Shown here piece after piece: positions 45,701 through 60,200 of a stretch of 64,000 nt of DNA. A program made the translations under genes and the position numbers. The DNA lies in NCBI GenBank assembly GCA_944472155.2, contig OX235279.1:52549564-52613563 (forward strand), in the 5' to 3' direction. Numbering within the stretch: position 1 is the first letter of the stretch; the number at the start of each line of letters is the position of its first letter. This stretch comes from Trichobilharzia szidati (lineage: Eukaryota; Platyhelminthes; Trematoda; Strigeidida; Schistosomatidae). The notes below the pieces were generated by a model. That model saw only the letters and a program-made list of their open reading frames with translations, searched no databases and was not told the origin of the DNA.

Positions 45701-48700
45701 GTGATAACTTCTCAGTTACATATGGATGACATTTGCTGATAATGCGGTCGCAAATATACATAACAGCACCTGTTCTGAGTGGTTTGTGAGATACTATTTG
45801 GAATCATATAAATTCTAGCCTGAAATACATGTTTGTAATCGTGTTTATCAAATATTTACTTTGATGGTAGCTAAAGGCGCACATTATTTTTTGGAGATTT
45901 CTTTTTTCCAACCTTAAGCCAATGGTTAAGTCGAATCAACTTTAAAAATATATTCTTAACTTATCTCAAAGTTGTTAGTTCTTTAAGGGAGTATGAAGTT
46001 ATGTCTTGCGGCCATCAACTAGGTAGTGAGCTTTGGTTATTTTTCCATTCTTTCCCTTCTTACTGGAAAATAAGGCTTCAAGGTTGAAGCATCAGAGTTC
46101 CAGTAACAGTGATGTTGCTAAACCCTCCGCCAACTCTCTCTCTTTTCTGGGCTTACTTACAGTTAAGCACGATTTAGGAATTTGTTGGTCGAGAATAGAA
46201 TAAGGATTTCATTCGTCGCTAGAGAGTAACTTATTATTAAAATAAGGAAGGCACAATATTTCGTCTTAGTGTGTAGGGATCCTTCAAGAAACCCAGTATT
46301 CTTTTCAAATAATTGCAGCTATCTGACTGGTATGGAGAAGTTGTAATGAAGAATACAAAGACTTAGAATTGTAGCATGATTTTTTAAATTTTATACACTA
46401 TATATCGACATTCTTGATATATATCTGGAAATTATTTTCACAATTACCCATATTAAAAAACTGGTAGCAATGTAACTCAGTGCGTCGGTGGCATAGCGGT
46501 TAGGACGCTCGCCGACCATGCACATGGTCCGGGGTTCGATCCCCGGCCGATGCACTCCTTAACCTCACTAAGCCAGAAGTAATGCTGGTGAAGAGGAAAG
46601 GTTGGGCATGAGGCTAGCAACCCCATCCTGTAAAACAAAGTGCTACAGAAACTTCAAGCCACTAGCTTGAAGCCCTATGTTCCACTGGGGAACGTGAAGG
46701 AAAAAAAAATAGGTAGAAGGCATAAGGAACATAATTTCAGAATTTGATGTGGGTTGACAGATTATGCAGTGTCAAAAAACAACTAATTATATATAGTGGA
46801 ATTAGATAAGAGGGGTTGGAGTTCAGATTTCAGTTGGAAAACACAGATTGGTTAGAGGAAAATTATAGGGTCAGGGTCAGAGAATAGAGTGAATTTACAC
46901 ATCGTGTGGTGGAGAGTTTAAGAGGGTGGGAGTAAATAGTGAAGTAACATTTTTTAACTTATGCAATTAAGTAGATTTAGAAACTTGAAAGTCAAAAGTG
47001 AATAGAATGTTTCGTAACAAGACAAACACACGGGCATACTGACAAAAAGGCAAAATAAAATAAAATAAAATTAGGGTTACCAGGGTAGTGAAAGATTAGT
47101 CACACTATCTTTCTGTATACAGAGGTCTGGTCGAAGTCTCGTGATAGCAATGGCTTCTGCGAAGCAAAGTAACCATGGGTTTCTTTGCGTATGGATTATT
47201 TTGAAGGCTTGGTTAATTTCTACTGTGTGTCCTGTGACAATTAAAAGTCTGGCGATTGCACTCGACAACACTTTTCTTCCTTTTGTACGGAGACTCTTAG
47301 AAATGTGCTCAGAAAAGTCAGGTAGGGTCACATCCGCTTTAATATTTGTGTTTGAGGCTACGATTATAGGTAATTACTATGTAATTTTTGTAAGATTTGG
47401 TTGGAAGAGATCACTTCTGTTCATGTTTTATTATTATTATTAATAATAGTGGCGTGTATGGGTTATGAAGTAAGTAATTACCGATTGTGTCATGTTTTTG
47501 CTCCAATGGTCTTATTTTACAAAGATAAATGTATCTCACTTATAAGTAATAGTGAATACTTAATTTGTAGAGTTGAAACTTACTTTTTTTCAGGGTCGTT
47601 TTCGTCAACGAAGAACTTCCCCCATCCTGCAGTACCCAATTTCCTTGTCATCCACAGCATTGCAAGAATTGAGAATAAAATCATTGTAAGTGCTTCACTA
47701 TATCTGAAATAGGATTAATTGATTTCTTATAATTCGTCATATCTTTTCTGGTAAATATTAGGCTACAATTAAATCTAGACTGAACTGAGCGCTAAACAGG
47801 TTGGTGAAGTAGGAAGAAATACGCTATAAAAAGTATAACGCTCTTAAGATATTTACATTACAATGTTCTAGCAAAACGAGTGTGCATTATTTCCCATAGT
47901 GAAAATATAAATTAACAGACATACGTGATATTACAAAAATGAAATGCTGAAGACTACCCTGGCTGACTGACAGAGTTTCCAACGTATAATTTGGCACAAA
48001 ATTTAAGTTGTTCAACTTGCTAAACTTCCGAAGACCCAAATAAAGTTGGGTAGAAAAAAGGATATGCACAGAATGTATAATGAACTCACAATTTTCTTAT
48101 ATTCCCACATTTTAAATGGTATGTATTTGCGTGTTAATTGTCTAATATTTCATCATTTAAATCTGTAGGTTCCTAACTGCATGATTTTGGGAGGAAACAA
48201 TCTTCTTACAAATGGGCCTTTGGATATTTAATTGTCACTGTGGACCAAACTTTGAGAAAAACGTTAGCGATGATTTGGCATTTTATTTAATTTAGCTTGA
48301 ATTAAGTCAAAAGGTGATTAGATGAATAAAACAGTTCATTTGGCCGAGTGCTTGACAATGAACTGATTTTCGCAGGCTCATGTGGTGTTGTGAGCCATGT
48401 TTCTTCATGTCTTGAGTTATCAGCTAGTGTTTTATATTCATGCTTTGATTGACAATCGCTGAAAAACGATCATATCTTGTGTTTTTATTCAATCACCAGC
48501 CAATAGTTCATTCAATATTCGAAGGGAAATTCGCCTTTGGATAAATTTATTTATGAAATCATACACACATTTAATATAGCTGAAAGGTTGATTTCTTCAA
48601 AATAGACTATTCAATGAGTCACAGTTAGTTTACTTTTCGTTTTATAATCCAGTATAACGTAATGGAAACTGAGACATATCTACCAAGCACCTTAGAGAAT

Positions 48701-51213
48701 AACAGTTTAGAAAGCCTACATTAGGACATCAATACATTAGCCGTTCTACTTACTTGAACGGGCCAAGTTTTGCATATTCTGCATTGAGCACACGAGTAAT
48801 CAATTTCTTTTTCCTTTCCGACTGTTTAAAAGTCAGCAAATTTCTGATAAATAAATTCGACAAAAGGTATTTTAATAAGCAGGCGCTTGATTATTTTCAC
48901 ATATTTCGAACAGATAACAGAGATAAAAAAAGATTACTATTTCCTTCTCCTTCTTTCTGTGCATTTAAAACAACTATTTTTCCAAAATCTTGAACAATCA
49001 ATCAATACTAGACTTATAACCAGGAAATAAAAAAATACAGCCATTTGCCATCCTGTAGAAATCTGGAAACTTTATGAAAAATTGCAGTAAATCTCATTTC
49101 ATTGGAAGCAGAAGTAAGCATAGGGGAACAGAATGTATGACCACGTTAGAGGCTGATAAGGCTGCTTGGATTTCAAAAGAAGACACGGTGTGGAAGTGCT
49201 AAGAATATGTGAGAGCAGATCGGATAGAAGTGGAACTTCCAGATTGTTAATTGTGTAGCCAATGATCTGCTTCAGTCAACCGGACAGTAACTACCAACAC
49301 ACTGGCGATGTCGCTGTGATGATGTCACCAACAGTATCATAGGATCTCATCCGGTGGAAACCAATCTTCTACAAGATAGTGATAGCAAGTTTCAGTTATT
49401 AAGAGAGGAAAGTTAAATTTTTATAATGCTCCATAAAACAAGGCGGACTCCGTGGAGGAAGAGGAGTTTTAAGGACAGCTGCAGGCAGTAATGAACAAGA
49501 CCTCAGTAAACTGGCAACATCCAGCCGCAAACTTTCATAAACAGATGCATTCGCTCGATACTGAATGTCAGATGGCCAGGAAAAATAGGCGACAAGAAAG
49601 AAAATATGACACTAGACCAACCAGATCAACATATGTACCGAAGGAAATAAAGATGGACTAGACAAATGTTAAGGAGACTGTGAAACCCTCAATTGCGAGT
49701 CTGTAGGTAATAAAGAAGAGATAATGTGAGAACAAAACTAAAGCTTATAGGAATAGGGAATAATAATAACAATGAAACTATTTTCTATAGTTGATTTGTA
49801 AGGATTAGATTTGTTTTTACGAGTTGATCACGGTTTGATATCAGTTAGACGACCACTAAAGATGCTGGGTTCGAACCCCAGTGGGTGCGTACTACCGATG
49901 ATTTGAAATGAAAAGAATACACATTCTGAAGTTGAGTAACTAGAAGTCTTGCTGTAGCCAGTGTGTGTGTGTGTGGGTGGGTGTGTCTGAATCAGCGTAA
50001 TTCATTTGGGATTAATTAGAAGACGAGTCTAGAATCGCATGAAAATAATCTAAATTCTACACATTTTTCTCATGCAGACTTGTATTTTTCATTTTATCCT
50101 TACGAATTGAAATTTGACAGCAGTGGACAGCATTGTGATCGTACTCAAAGTTTTGACCAGTGTGTTTAGAAAATTAGGCATTTTGTTGTCTTCAGGTAAC
50201 GGGATTCACCTATCCTCTACACACCCTAAGTCAAGAATATTTATTCCAGTTAAAACGCCCATTTCTGATTGGTCAAAATCCAACAAAGTCACAACCATCA
50301 ATACATCTACAACGAAATAAAACTAGAGTCGTGATACCGGGAATCTGTGATGGGTAATTGTGGATGTTGTCACATGAGACAACTACCTCTGGTGATAACT
50401 GATATGACTGGGAATTTCTTAGTAGTATGTTTAAATTATGCTGATTGCTGTAAGTGTGATTTCAATGCCCAATTGCATTTACTGATATTGTTTGGATTTG
50501 ACAAAATGTTACTAGTTTGAGCACTTAAATGATTCATATTTATCGCAAACTGCTTAATTTCTTCGGGAACGGTTTTTTACTTTCTCAGTTGAACTCGCTT
50601 TTGGTAGGTGATGTCATTTAAAGTTCTGAAAATTCAAACAGACTTAACGTGGATATGGAGAAGTCATACTTACTTGGGCCCGAAAAATAGTAGACTGAGC
50701 CAAAACCAAATAAGTAGAAACATGGCTATCGAAAGAGGTAATGCGAATAAAAGCCAAGTCCCAAAGTCCAAGCCAGTTGATTGACCATAACGTCTGGATT
50801 AATTTTTTCAAGAAAAGAAAAAACAGTTAGTTAAACCACGAATTTTGGCAAACTTCATGAATAAACCTTTTTACTTCTTTTTCCATTATTGATTAAATGA
50901 AAGGACATATAGGAAACCTCTTTTTTCATATAGTCCGTCTTAAGTGTTTTGTTAAATTTACAGAGATAAATTTCTGATATAAATTAATACAAGATACATT
51001 TTTGTTAGAAATTAAACAAATTGATAAAAGTAAATGTAGGTGTAAGCAATCTGGATTTTTACATGTATTTGTAGCCTGTGACAGAATACAGCTGAAACCA
51101 GTGAAAGGTGAAAACACCCTGAACCACTGGCTCATTAGGCAGTCATATATTCGTCAAATTTAATTACACTACCTTTGACTTTATACCGACTCTTCAGCCA
51201 ATCAGATTAGTTA

Positions 51214-51258
<45 letters not shown>

Positions 51259-54200
51259 CGGGATAACAGTCATATTCAGTCTTCAGTCGAGTGGCCTATT
51301 GCAATTAAGTATCAGATCCAAAAACCACAGTATTATCATCATTTTCAGCAGACATAACGGTTTCACAGTATGACTTTCATGTCTAATCTGACTCAATATG
51401 TATACAATTTCACTGTGGTTAATCAAGCAAAATGTAATTTATCGGATTTCGTGGTACCGTCAATTTTTCATTGGTTTTTGAAGTTATTAACGTAAAGAAC
51501 ATATAAACAGTTCTCCTAAATATGTGTTTACTAGAAATTTGAATAGATATTAAATCTTAACAGTTTTCAACTTTTACTACTACTGCTAATAATCGATAGT
51601 GGTTTGTCTTCTATTTTTGTTTGTTGGTTGGTCGGCTATCTCCATCAACCCTGTCTCCTCACTCTTCACTGGAAGTCCTATCTTCACCATGTCTTCTTGA
51701 TGCCCTTGTAGGTTCTCGCCTGTAGTTCTTCGAGCTCATGTGAAACAACTCATAGTTCAGATTATCAGTGCGTTTTTCGTCAGTTTAACGTGTACTTGTC
51801 TTTCGGTTACCACGATCTGTTGGATGAACCAGCCCAGCTCAATCACGAATAACAGCAGTGGTAGTCTACTGGTTTTCCTTACACCTGTCTTCACATTGAA
51901 TGCTTCACTAAGCTTCTATTGTGGATCACATGACATTTGAAATTACAACATAGATATTAAATGATGTTGATAAAAATTTAGGCACTGCACGCCGTAGTGT
52001 TGAAGCAGTTTCCAAATAACTTCACAGTCAGCACTATCGAAGGCCAATCCTTAGTCGCTAAAGTCGAGGCAGAGATTTGAATGTAACCGAATGCTGTGTT
52101 TCGTGATGTTGCGTAGAATTGCAGTGTGATCCTCACATTATTCTCTTTACCTGAATCCAACGTGTTCTAAGTGAAGCCTTGCTTCCAGAGCATCATTTAA
52201 TATCTAAAAGATAACGCGACTTAATTATTAGCTTGTCATGGACACGAGCGAGATTCCGCCCTAGATCTTAAATAGATCTCAGTCGCCCGTCATTAGTGTT
52301 TGACCAGGTGGGTTTTTTTCAAGTCGGAAGGTAGCTTTCCTTCCTTTCAAACGTTTGGCAGTTATGGCGTCATCAGAACTACTAGAATCTGTAAAACGTT
52401 ATAACACCTCAGGAGGAATTTTATCCAGTAATCCTGCCGCTCGGATTTCCATAGTTTCAATGTAAAAGGATTGGTGACCATCGCCAAATATGTGGCCGTT
52501 GGCGGTATTTCTGGATGGGTCACGGGTGATGGTCGATTCAAGATTCCTTTGAATTGATCAGCACATTGTTCTAGGTAATCTAGGTAGGTGGAGAGAGAGG
52601 TTGATTACTGAATCTTTGTTCATCGAATCTACACCCAACACGTGCAATAGGAATGAATCATCACTAATACCCGAAATATGGAAAATAACACTACCAATCA
52701 AATCAAGTGGAAATCAAGTGAAAATAATGGAAATATATAAATGAATTTAGGAAGTCGTGTGATTACCTTGATATGATTATGAGCAATAAATTGTGCTCGA
52801 AACGTCATCAGTAAATATTACTGTATAACACTGTGAGACTCTATCAAAATAAAATTTACCCATAATGGAATTACACTCTACCACAGTGCCCAAGTTTTAT
52901 TCTTATATCATTGTTTTCTTTGCCTCTCCTCATTGGTAATCAGGCCCCCTTGAACTGCTTCTATTGGGTTCATCATCTGGGTTGATCTCTTCTCCGGTAG
53001 AGACCTGGTTATCTGATGTAATACTCTGAGGTCTCTCTCTCTCTTATGTTTTCTGCGGTCTGTTCTGCTTCAGTTGCCGCCAGCCAGTGTGTCGTGGAAT
53101 TGTATTTCATCTTTCTCACCACTCTTCTCCACTTCTTTACTCAGTTCGATGTAGACTGAACTCAACTTCTCCTTCTGTTGTCCATCGTTGCATCGGGTCA
53201 TCTGCTCTTTCACCACCCTCCTCTCCTATATCAGCTTCCAGGTGTCCGTTGAAAGCTATTCTCTGTCTTGACTCTTCTTTCTTCCTAAAACAGCTGTACA
53301 CGTTTCTTTGAACATCACCTCAAAAGAGTTTCAATGTTCTTCCGTGCAGGTTTCCTCGGTAATTCCATGTGGTGTCTCCCACTTTGCTCTGATGTGATCT
53401 GTAGCGAAGGCATCCCTGGTTGTTTTGTCCTTCAGTTTCTTAATGTTACACTCTACCACAGTGTCCAAGTTTGATACTCATTTCTTAATGTTGAACTTGG
53501 ATTGTCGTCTGTCGCTTCTCGACTTTGCGTCCAGCAGACTAGCTGCGTCTCCACTTCCTTGAGCAGCATTGAGGTGAAATCTACCTGGTTTGTGGTATGT
53601 CCGTCAGGCGAAATCCGTGTTACTTTGTGCATATCCTTGTGTTTTCACACGCTCCCTCCGATCACCGAATCATCGAAGGCGCAGAAGTCTGCGAATAATT
53701 CTCCATCCTCATTCATTTCTTCGAGCGGGAGCCTATCGACCCATGATGAGTTCTCTTCCTGTATTATCTTCTCCCCGTTTGGATTTCATCTGTATCGCGC
53801 ATAAGAATGTTGATGTCACCATTCGGGATGTTATCCATTACTGTTTGTAGTTTTCTATGAAAATATTCCTTCTTCTCTTGTTCCGCGTTGTTTGTAGCAT
53901 TGTGAGTAGCACTGGGTGATTGCGACCTTCCTTCATTCCTTTGGAGCTGAATCTGGCTGCCATAATCCTGAATGTGATTAGTTCCCACTACATTAGGGCT
54001 TCGGTGGCCGTTGTTGACACCATGATAACCACTCACTGCCTCAGTGGTCGCGTAGTTGTCGTAGAATAATGATTATTTGGCTGTTCCACGCCCATTCCAT
54101 CTGCTTTGGAGATACCCAGCACTTCTCAGCCGTATTTTCTCATTCCGTTGGCTACCTGGGCAGCCTTACAGCTGGCTTTCCGAAGGCGGGCTTCCACCAT

Positions 54201-57200
54201 CCCGCTGCGTCATTTCGCCTCTCCGATTCGAGCGAATAATACATTTGTTATTTGAATGTTTGTATTTGTAATATATTTTACGTGTGATGAAGTTTCTCTA
54301 ACAGTTTGATAGGTTTATTGGTGTTGGGTTGCTAGCCTCACGTCCACTCTTCCCTCTTTGCCTGGCTTTGAGACTGGCTAGAAAACTAGTCAACTAGTTA
54401 ACTAGGCTAGGTGAATTATAATAATTGCTTGACTAGAATTTTTATTGAGAAAGCATCTTATCGGTGATTCCATTCACAATGATTTTATAATTACTAACCT
54501 AATACAGTGCCGTCTAAATGTTTTCATGGTTACAAGTATTGTTTAATTAAACACGCTGATAAGGGTGAAATGATCTGAATACTTATTCTCAAAGGAGCAA
54601 GCTAACTGATATCCGTATGGTGGGCTGGTCATATGAGGGAGTTCGTTTTTCAGCAGTACAGAATGCAAATTTTCATGAATACGGAATTTTTAGAAAAAAT
54701 TATGATAAACTATTATAAAAATAAACGTACTGTATAACTGATCCATAAAGAAAGGTGTTTGTTGGCGTGCCTATTGTTGTCGCTATACCACCAACTGAAG
54801 ATGCATAAGCGATACAAAGACTAAGCCCAGCATTCATTCTGAACACTTCTTTCAGTCGTTTGCTACTCACAGGGTGTCTTGTTGTAATAACAGTACCTTG
54901 TTCAGCATCCCTGAGTTGTAAATGTGAATTGTTTGCACTTTCTTGGATAGTGTTTTGCGTTTCTTCTGCAAGTACATTGCTACAATAGAAAAGTAAACTT
55001 CTTCAGCAAATGCTCTGAATACTTGCGTTTTTCAGGTTTGAAAAGCCCGGAAACTCAACCATTTGATTTTAGGCAATGTGTCAACATTTTTTACAGAGAT
55101 AAAATGTTTCAAATGTTCACACAAGTGTTTTTTTGTAGTACGGTTATTCTGAATTATTCATCCTAATCGTAATCGAAACATGAAGTGTAATTTGCTATCC
55201 ATAATCCTTAGAATATTACAGTGATTATCAAACGTGAAGTGCAATAGGTTATTAATGGATTCCAACTATCGCTAAAATATGACTGTCCCAAACTACGGTT
55301 TGGAAGTTAAAGGAAATTACTACTCCCACTATAACAGTGTGGAAGATAGATGTCTACGTACCTTCATTGGACAGTCTTATGTCATCATCACATTTCTGAG
55401 GTTAAAACAGAAAACAAATAGTGTCGATTGCTGTGGAAAATCTGCCTCAGGAAATCTTGGACAAAAATAAGTGCCCTGTAACCTATCGAATTTAAATGGT
55501 AGACTTCTATCAACACATTAAGGAACTGCGAGCTACATTCGTGACCCTCTGGCTACCATTTCACATACTTTATGCAGGCTAAACAGACTTGTGTAGATAT
55601 TGACGATATTGCTTAACCGCCTTGTTTAAATATGGACTCAAATGTCAGATTAGAATAAATGAATGACAGTTGGTAAAACCACAAATGTTTTCATGAATCG
55701 CACATGTGAGAAAGCCCAAACAATGCTTAGCAAAACAATTTATAAAGAGTATAAATATTATTTGTGACTCACCTCCCAGAAGTTTCTAGATAATCTTCTA
55801 GTTCTGTAAAAAGTAATAATTTAAGAATTGTAAGTATTAAGTTTCCGAAAGCCTAGAATTTTTATCAAGATACTATATATCCATTCCATGTTGAAAAACT
55901 GTCAGATGCTTATTTTCATTCGTTTCCCTTATATCACGTTCAGACATTTTGTTCCACCCATGAAAGTCCTTTACAAGTCCAACTAAGAATACAGATTTCA
56001 CAAATACTGATCACTTGAGTAACACTTGGAGTTAGAACAAAAAATTAGGACACCGACCCGACCATTTCCAGAAGCTTCTCCACACATCCGGTATTAGTTA
56101 ATTTTCTTCTTCAAATAAAATAGCAGTATAACTTTCGTAGCTATTTCTATTAATATTATCCCATCTTTTAATATTTGCAGGTATTTGCGCTTAAGTAATC
56201 GGGGCAGAATGATAGATTTGCCAATCAGTCATATTCATGCTCTGCACTATAATCCAATATAAATTATTATAAGAAATCAAATGTGGGCGTTTCATGTGAA
56301 GTGAACCAAAAGTTGGTGAACACCTTGTAATTACTGCTATTTCACCAATTAATTTAGCCTGAAACGCAAATCTCTCTAGAGACTTTGAATTACCAACGCA
56401 TCGTAGATTCATCTTGAAAAGAATCAGTAAACCTCATTATTAGTTTCATAAGTTCCTGAGATCAATAAACAGATCAAACTTATCCATAAATTGAAGCGAA
56501 ACCGAATTCAAAGATGTAAAAAATTCTAAAGGGTGATATGAATACCGAACCAAGAGAAGACAAAAGAAAATGTTAGAGAGGTCAAAAATCACTGGAATCA
56601 TCAGCAGTGACATGGAAGTACGGCTGTATAGTAATCTTGGGCAGGTAGACGAAGCACTACAAAGAATGGCCTACCAGCGACACCTGTAAGCTGAAAGAGA
56701 AAAGAATGATGATGAATCGACCCATGATGACTCTACGTGCCAAGGAGCTAACAACGGAACGCACATCACTCACGGAAGGCAATGGAGTTGCACTAAGGCC
56801 TCATGAATAATTAAATAACAATAAAGTGAAATTGCAATTTATGAATCTTTTGATTCAGCTGTCACTCTTATTTAGTGGTTATGCATCAAAAATTTAATGT
56901 TTTCTTTATTCCATTACGTTCCGAATGTTGCATAGGGCTTCAAGCACTAGCTTTGAGGTTTTGGTAGCAGGGGTGCTGTTTTTACGGAATGGAGGTAATG
57001 GTCATGCGTCCAACCTTTCCTCTTCACCATTATTGTTACCGAGTTAGCGAGGTAAGGGAGTGCATCAGTTGCCGGGGGTCAAACCTCGAACCATATGCAT
57101 GGTTGGCGAGCGTTCTACCACTGAACCACCAAAGCATAAAAATTAATGTGAAAACTCAAATCTGTAACAAGACGTAATGGAGAAAGGGATACCGATCAGT

Positions 57201-60200
57201 TGGAAGATAATTCTGTTAGACCTAAAAATTTACCTATAAACAATGGAATATAGTTCATTCACATATTTAAACGTTAGGTAACGATTGCTTGATTTACTAC
57301 TGTTATTATACAATATGTCAAAACGAATATTACAATGAAAGGAAAACTTTTCGACAATATGTGTTAAATGGTTTTAGTCATTACCGATTTTAGTGAGTTC
57401 GGTCAACAGTGCATCGACAATTGTTATCATCATGGCAGTAGTCGCAGTATTACTCATCCACATAGACAGGAACCAACTTGGTAACATGATACCAAACATG
57501 AGCCTGCAAGAAACAGTTTAAAGTTACTGTACTCTGCATTAACACTAAATCTAACATTAAAAAATTAGAAATAATGCATCAAATTTACTGTAAGCGATAT
57601 ATATGTATATACATTACATTATTATAGCAATATCTCAAAATAATCAAATCAAGCTTCATGAACAATGATATCTTTACATTTGTTCACTGAATATACTTTA
57701 CAGATGGTTTCAGAAAGAAGATTAAAAATATTTAATGTAAGAAAATATATATCGACAGTGACTGGAACCAACTGAAAAGCTTTTTTGGGCGCAATTTAAA
57801 TGTCTCAGCAAAGTGACATATTGCATGCATCTTGTCAGGAAATAAATGGAAGCGAAAGTTATGCATAAATACTTATGTTGACCAAGTGAGTTGTTTCATC
57901 TAGGTAAGGCGAGTGTCTTGCAGCATAATGAAGAAACATTCATTGTGAAGTAAGATAAATTATGAATACAATAAATTGTAGACCAGGTTACATTCGCAAC
58001 ATCGTATAAAATTATAACAGTGAATTTATAAAACTAAATAAAATTCGTAATTAATGACTTTGACAGTTTCATCAAACCTTACTTTAACGCTGTTCAAGAA
58101 ATAACAGTGAAAGTCAAACAGAGTAATTAAGAACATCCTACAAAAAAGAACGGATACACTAGTTACTAGATTCGAAAGCCGAAGAGGAAGTGAATAAGAG
58201 TACTATTAAACGTAAAATCAGTAAGAGAGATTTGATGGGAGGAAAGTAGTGTAAGGTCCTCTTTTCCATATATTACGAATAATTTATAGATTTATGACAC
58301 TGTTGTTGCTCCTGAATCATGGATGCCAAAACATTGATCACCGACATCCTGTGGACTTCAGACAAGCAGTCACAGACTTCAGCAACTGACGCTAGGTCTT
58401 GATCTAATTAGTCTTTTCTTTCAGCGTAAACCTACAAAAGTTTACTTTGATCACCATGAAATGAAAATGTCTCAAACACACTGGAGAAAGTTCACAACAT
58501 CACCGCATGCTTTTTCGGCTTCCTTTTTGACATGATCTTAGATTTATGTACACTAGCATTTGTCAGTGTAATCATTGGAATCTTTGTAGTAAGAAGGCTA
58601 CAACAGCCTGGTCACAACATGAATGACACTGAATAAAATTTGGGTGCTATTTATTCATATCTGCATTCATTTATTTGAGTAGGTGAGATGGACGCATAGG
58701 AGTATGCTCGGAAGCCCCAAAGTTAAAATAACCGAACCATAGAGCAGTAAAGCGGGAGAAAGTGAATGAAAGTAATGTCCAATAAAACAAATACTTGGAT
58801 GTTACAGACACTAACAGTTAATTGACAGCTAGTGAAAATATTCTAAACTTCGAAACCAAATCGAGATAATCTATATGAAGCTTGATGATAGACTCTGTTT
58901 TGTGTAAATGAAAGTTATCAATAGTTGATTTTTAAGTTTTGTATCACTGAAGCTGAGTAAGAAACTTCCCAAAAGTGAATCACATCAGGTTAGACTTTAT
59001 GAAAAACTTCTGGAAGTGGTTTCATTGTGTTATATTTTTTCACTTATTTCCATTGATCACAAATGCCCATTCCGGCCAAAATATTTAAATATACATGAAA
59101 CACTTCATAAAGTTTTGATTTTAAACAATTAACATACATTTTTGGATCACTCCCAACAAGTCTGAGAATAGATATAGCGATTCGTCTATGTACATTGTTA
59201 TTTTCCATTGCACATGCCATTAACAAACCCCCTAATGTTAGCATATTCGTATCCTGAAATTCAGAAAATGTAAAGCAGTTAAGACAATACTTTTATAATT
59301 ATTAAAAGTGCTATTCAACGAAGGTTTATGATAGTAGTTTGCAAAAGAATATTTGTGAAATGTGTTATCAGATATCCTATTCCATACAGTTTTCATCGAA
59401 ATGCAAAATCCCTACATTAGTGCAACATATTAGCACACTTTATTCAGAGCTTGTAGAAACATTTTCAATCCAGATAATCGCCTGAACAAAACTGGAGATA
59501 ATTCCGATAGATACATCTGAGGATTATAGTACAAAATCAATAACAGGCAGGAGGAGGTTAAATTTTCTTTTTTTGTTACACTGGTATTTGTCCATAGCAA
59601 AATTGGAGATTTCGTTTTGAAATTTTACCTTCTTGTCTACCTTTGTGTGCTCTCTGGAACGTGGCAACTCGAACTGCTGCACTTCGGTGCCAAGTTCTAT
59701 GTTGAATCCAGCCAGCCAGCCAGAAATTGCTCAGCATAGCATAGGGCTGTTAGCATATTCAGTCAGCAACAAAACTGTTGTGGTGGTCTTAAAGTTTTTG
59801 TGACAAAACTAACCTGTAGAAGATTGCAAATATATGCATATTTTTTCAACACTTACTCAAAATGAACTGTTTAATATCTCGAAACCTGTCAATTAGTTTA
59901 TACCACATTAAGTACATTTAAGCAGACGCATGTGAGACATTTGTGTCATGAGGTTCTAAAATAATTTATTTATTCATATACTGATGTCTAGAAGCACTAA
60001 AAACGAATGTAGACAATTTTACACTCTGAATCTGTTAAAGCACAAAATAAACCATTAAAAATAATGCGCCATCTAATCATCCCATTGTTTCATTATCTTA
60101 AGTTAATTAATAATCTAAGTTCTAAAAATAATCTGGCTGAGATAAATGTTTGAGCAATTTAGAATTCATCACTTTCGAAATAGCATCAAGTCTACCTGTG

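Noticed and set aside
46482..46553. Possible functional tRNA gene
   Set aside because: Acceptor and T stems pair well, but the anticodon arm is a palindrome without a 7-nt loop, and the unit continues into a SINE body with an A tail and has relatives elsewhere.
47141..47443. Plus-strand 100-codon frame
   Set aside because: Antisense to the PLE tail at 47077-47331.
47594..47694. Plus-strand exon (cag acceptor and gtaagt donor flank an open stretch)
   Set aside because: The same bases encode SLC13 exon 8 on the minus strand with correct phases; the plus-strand sites are coincidental.
52790..52830. Hammerhead ribozyme at the end of family X (ACTGATGACGTTTCGAGC)
   Set aside because: Only the CUGAUGA box is present; no GAAA box or closing stems could be drawn.
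53087..53311. Plus-strand open frames in 53087-53850
   Set aside because: They are antisense shadows of the RTE endonuclease/linker remnant read on the minus strand.
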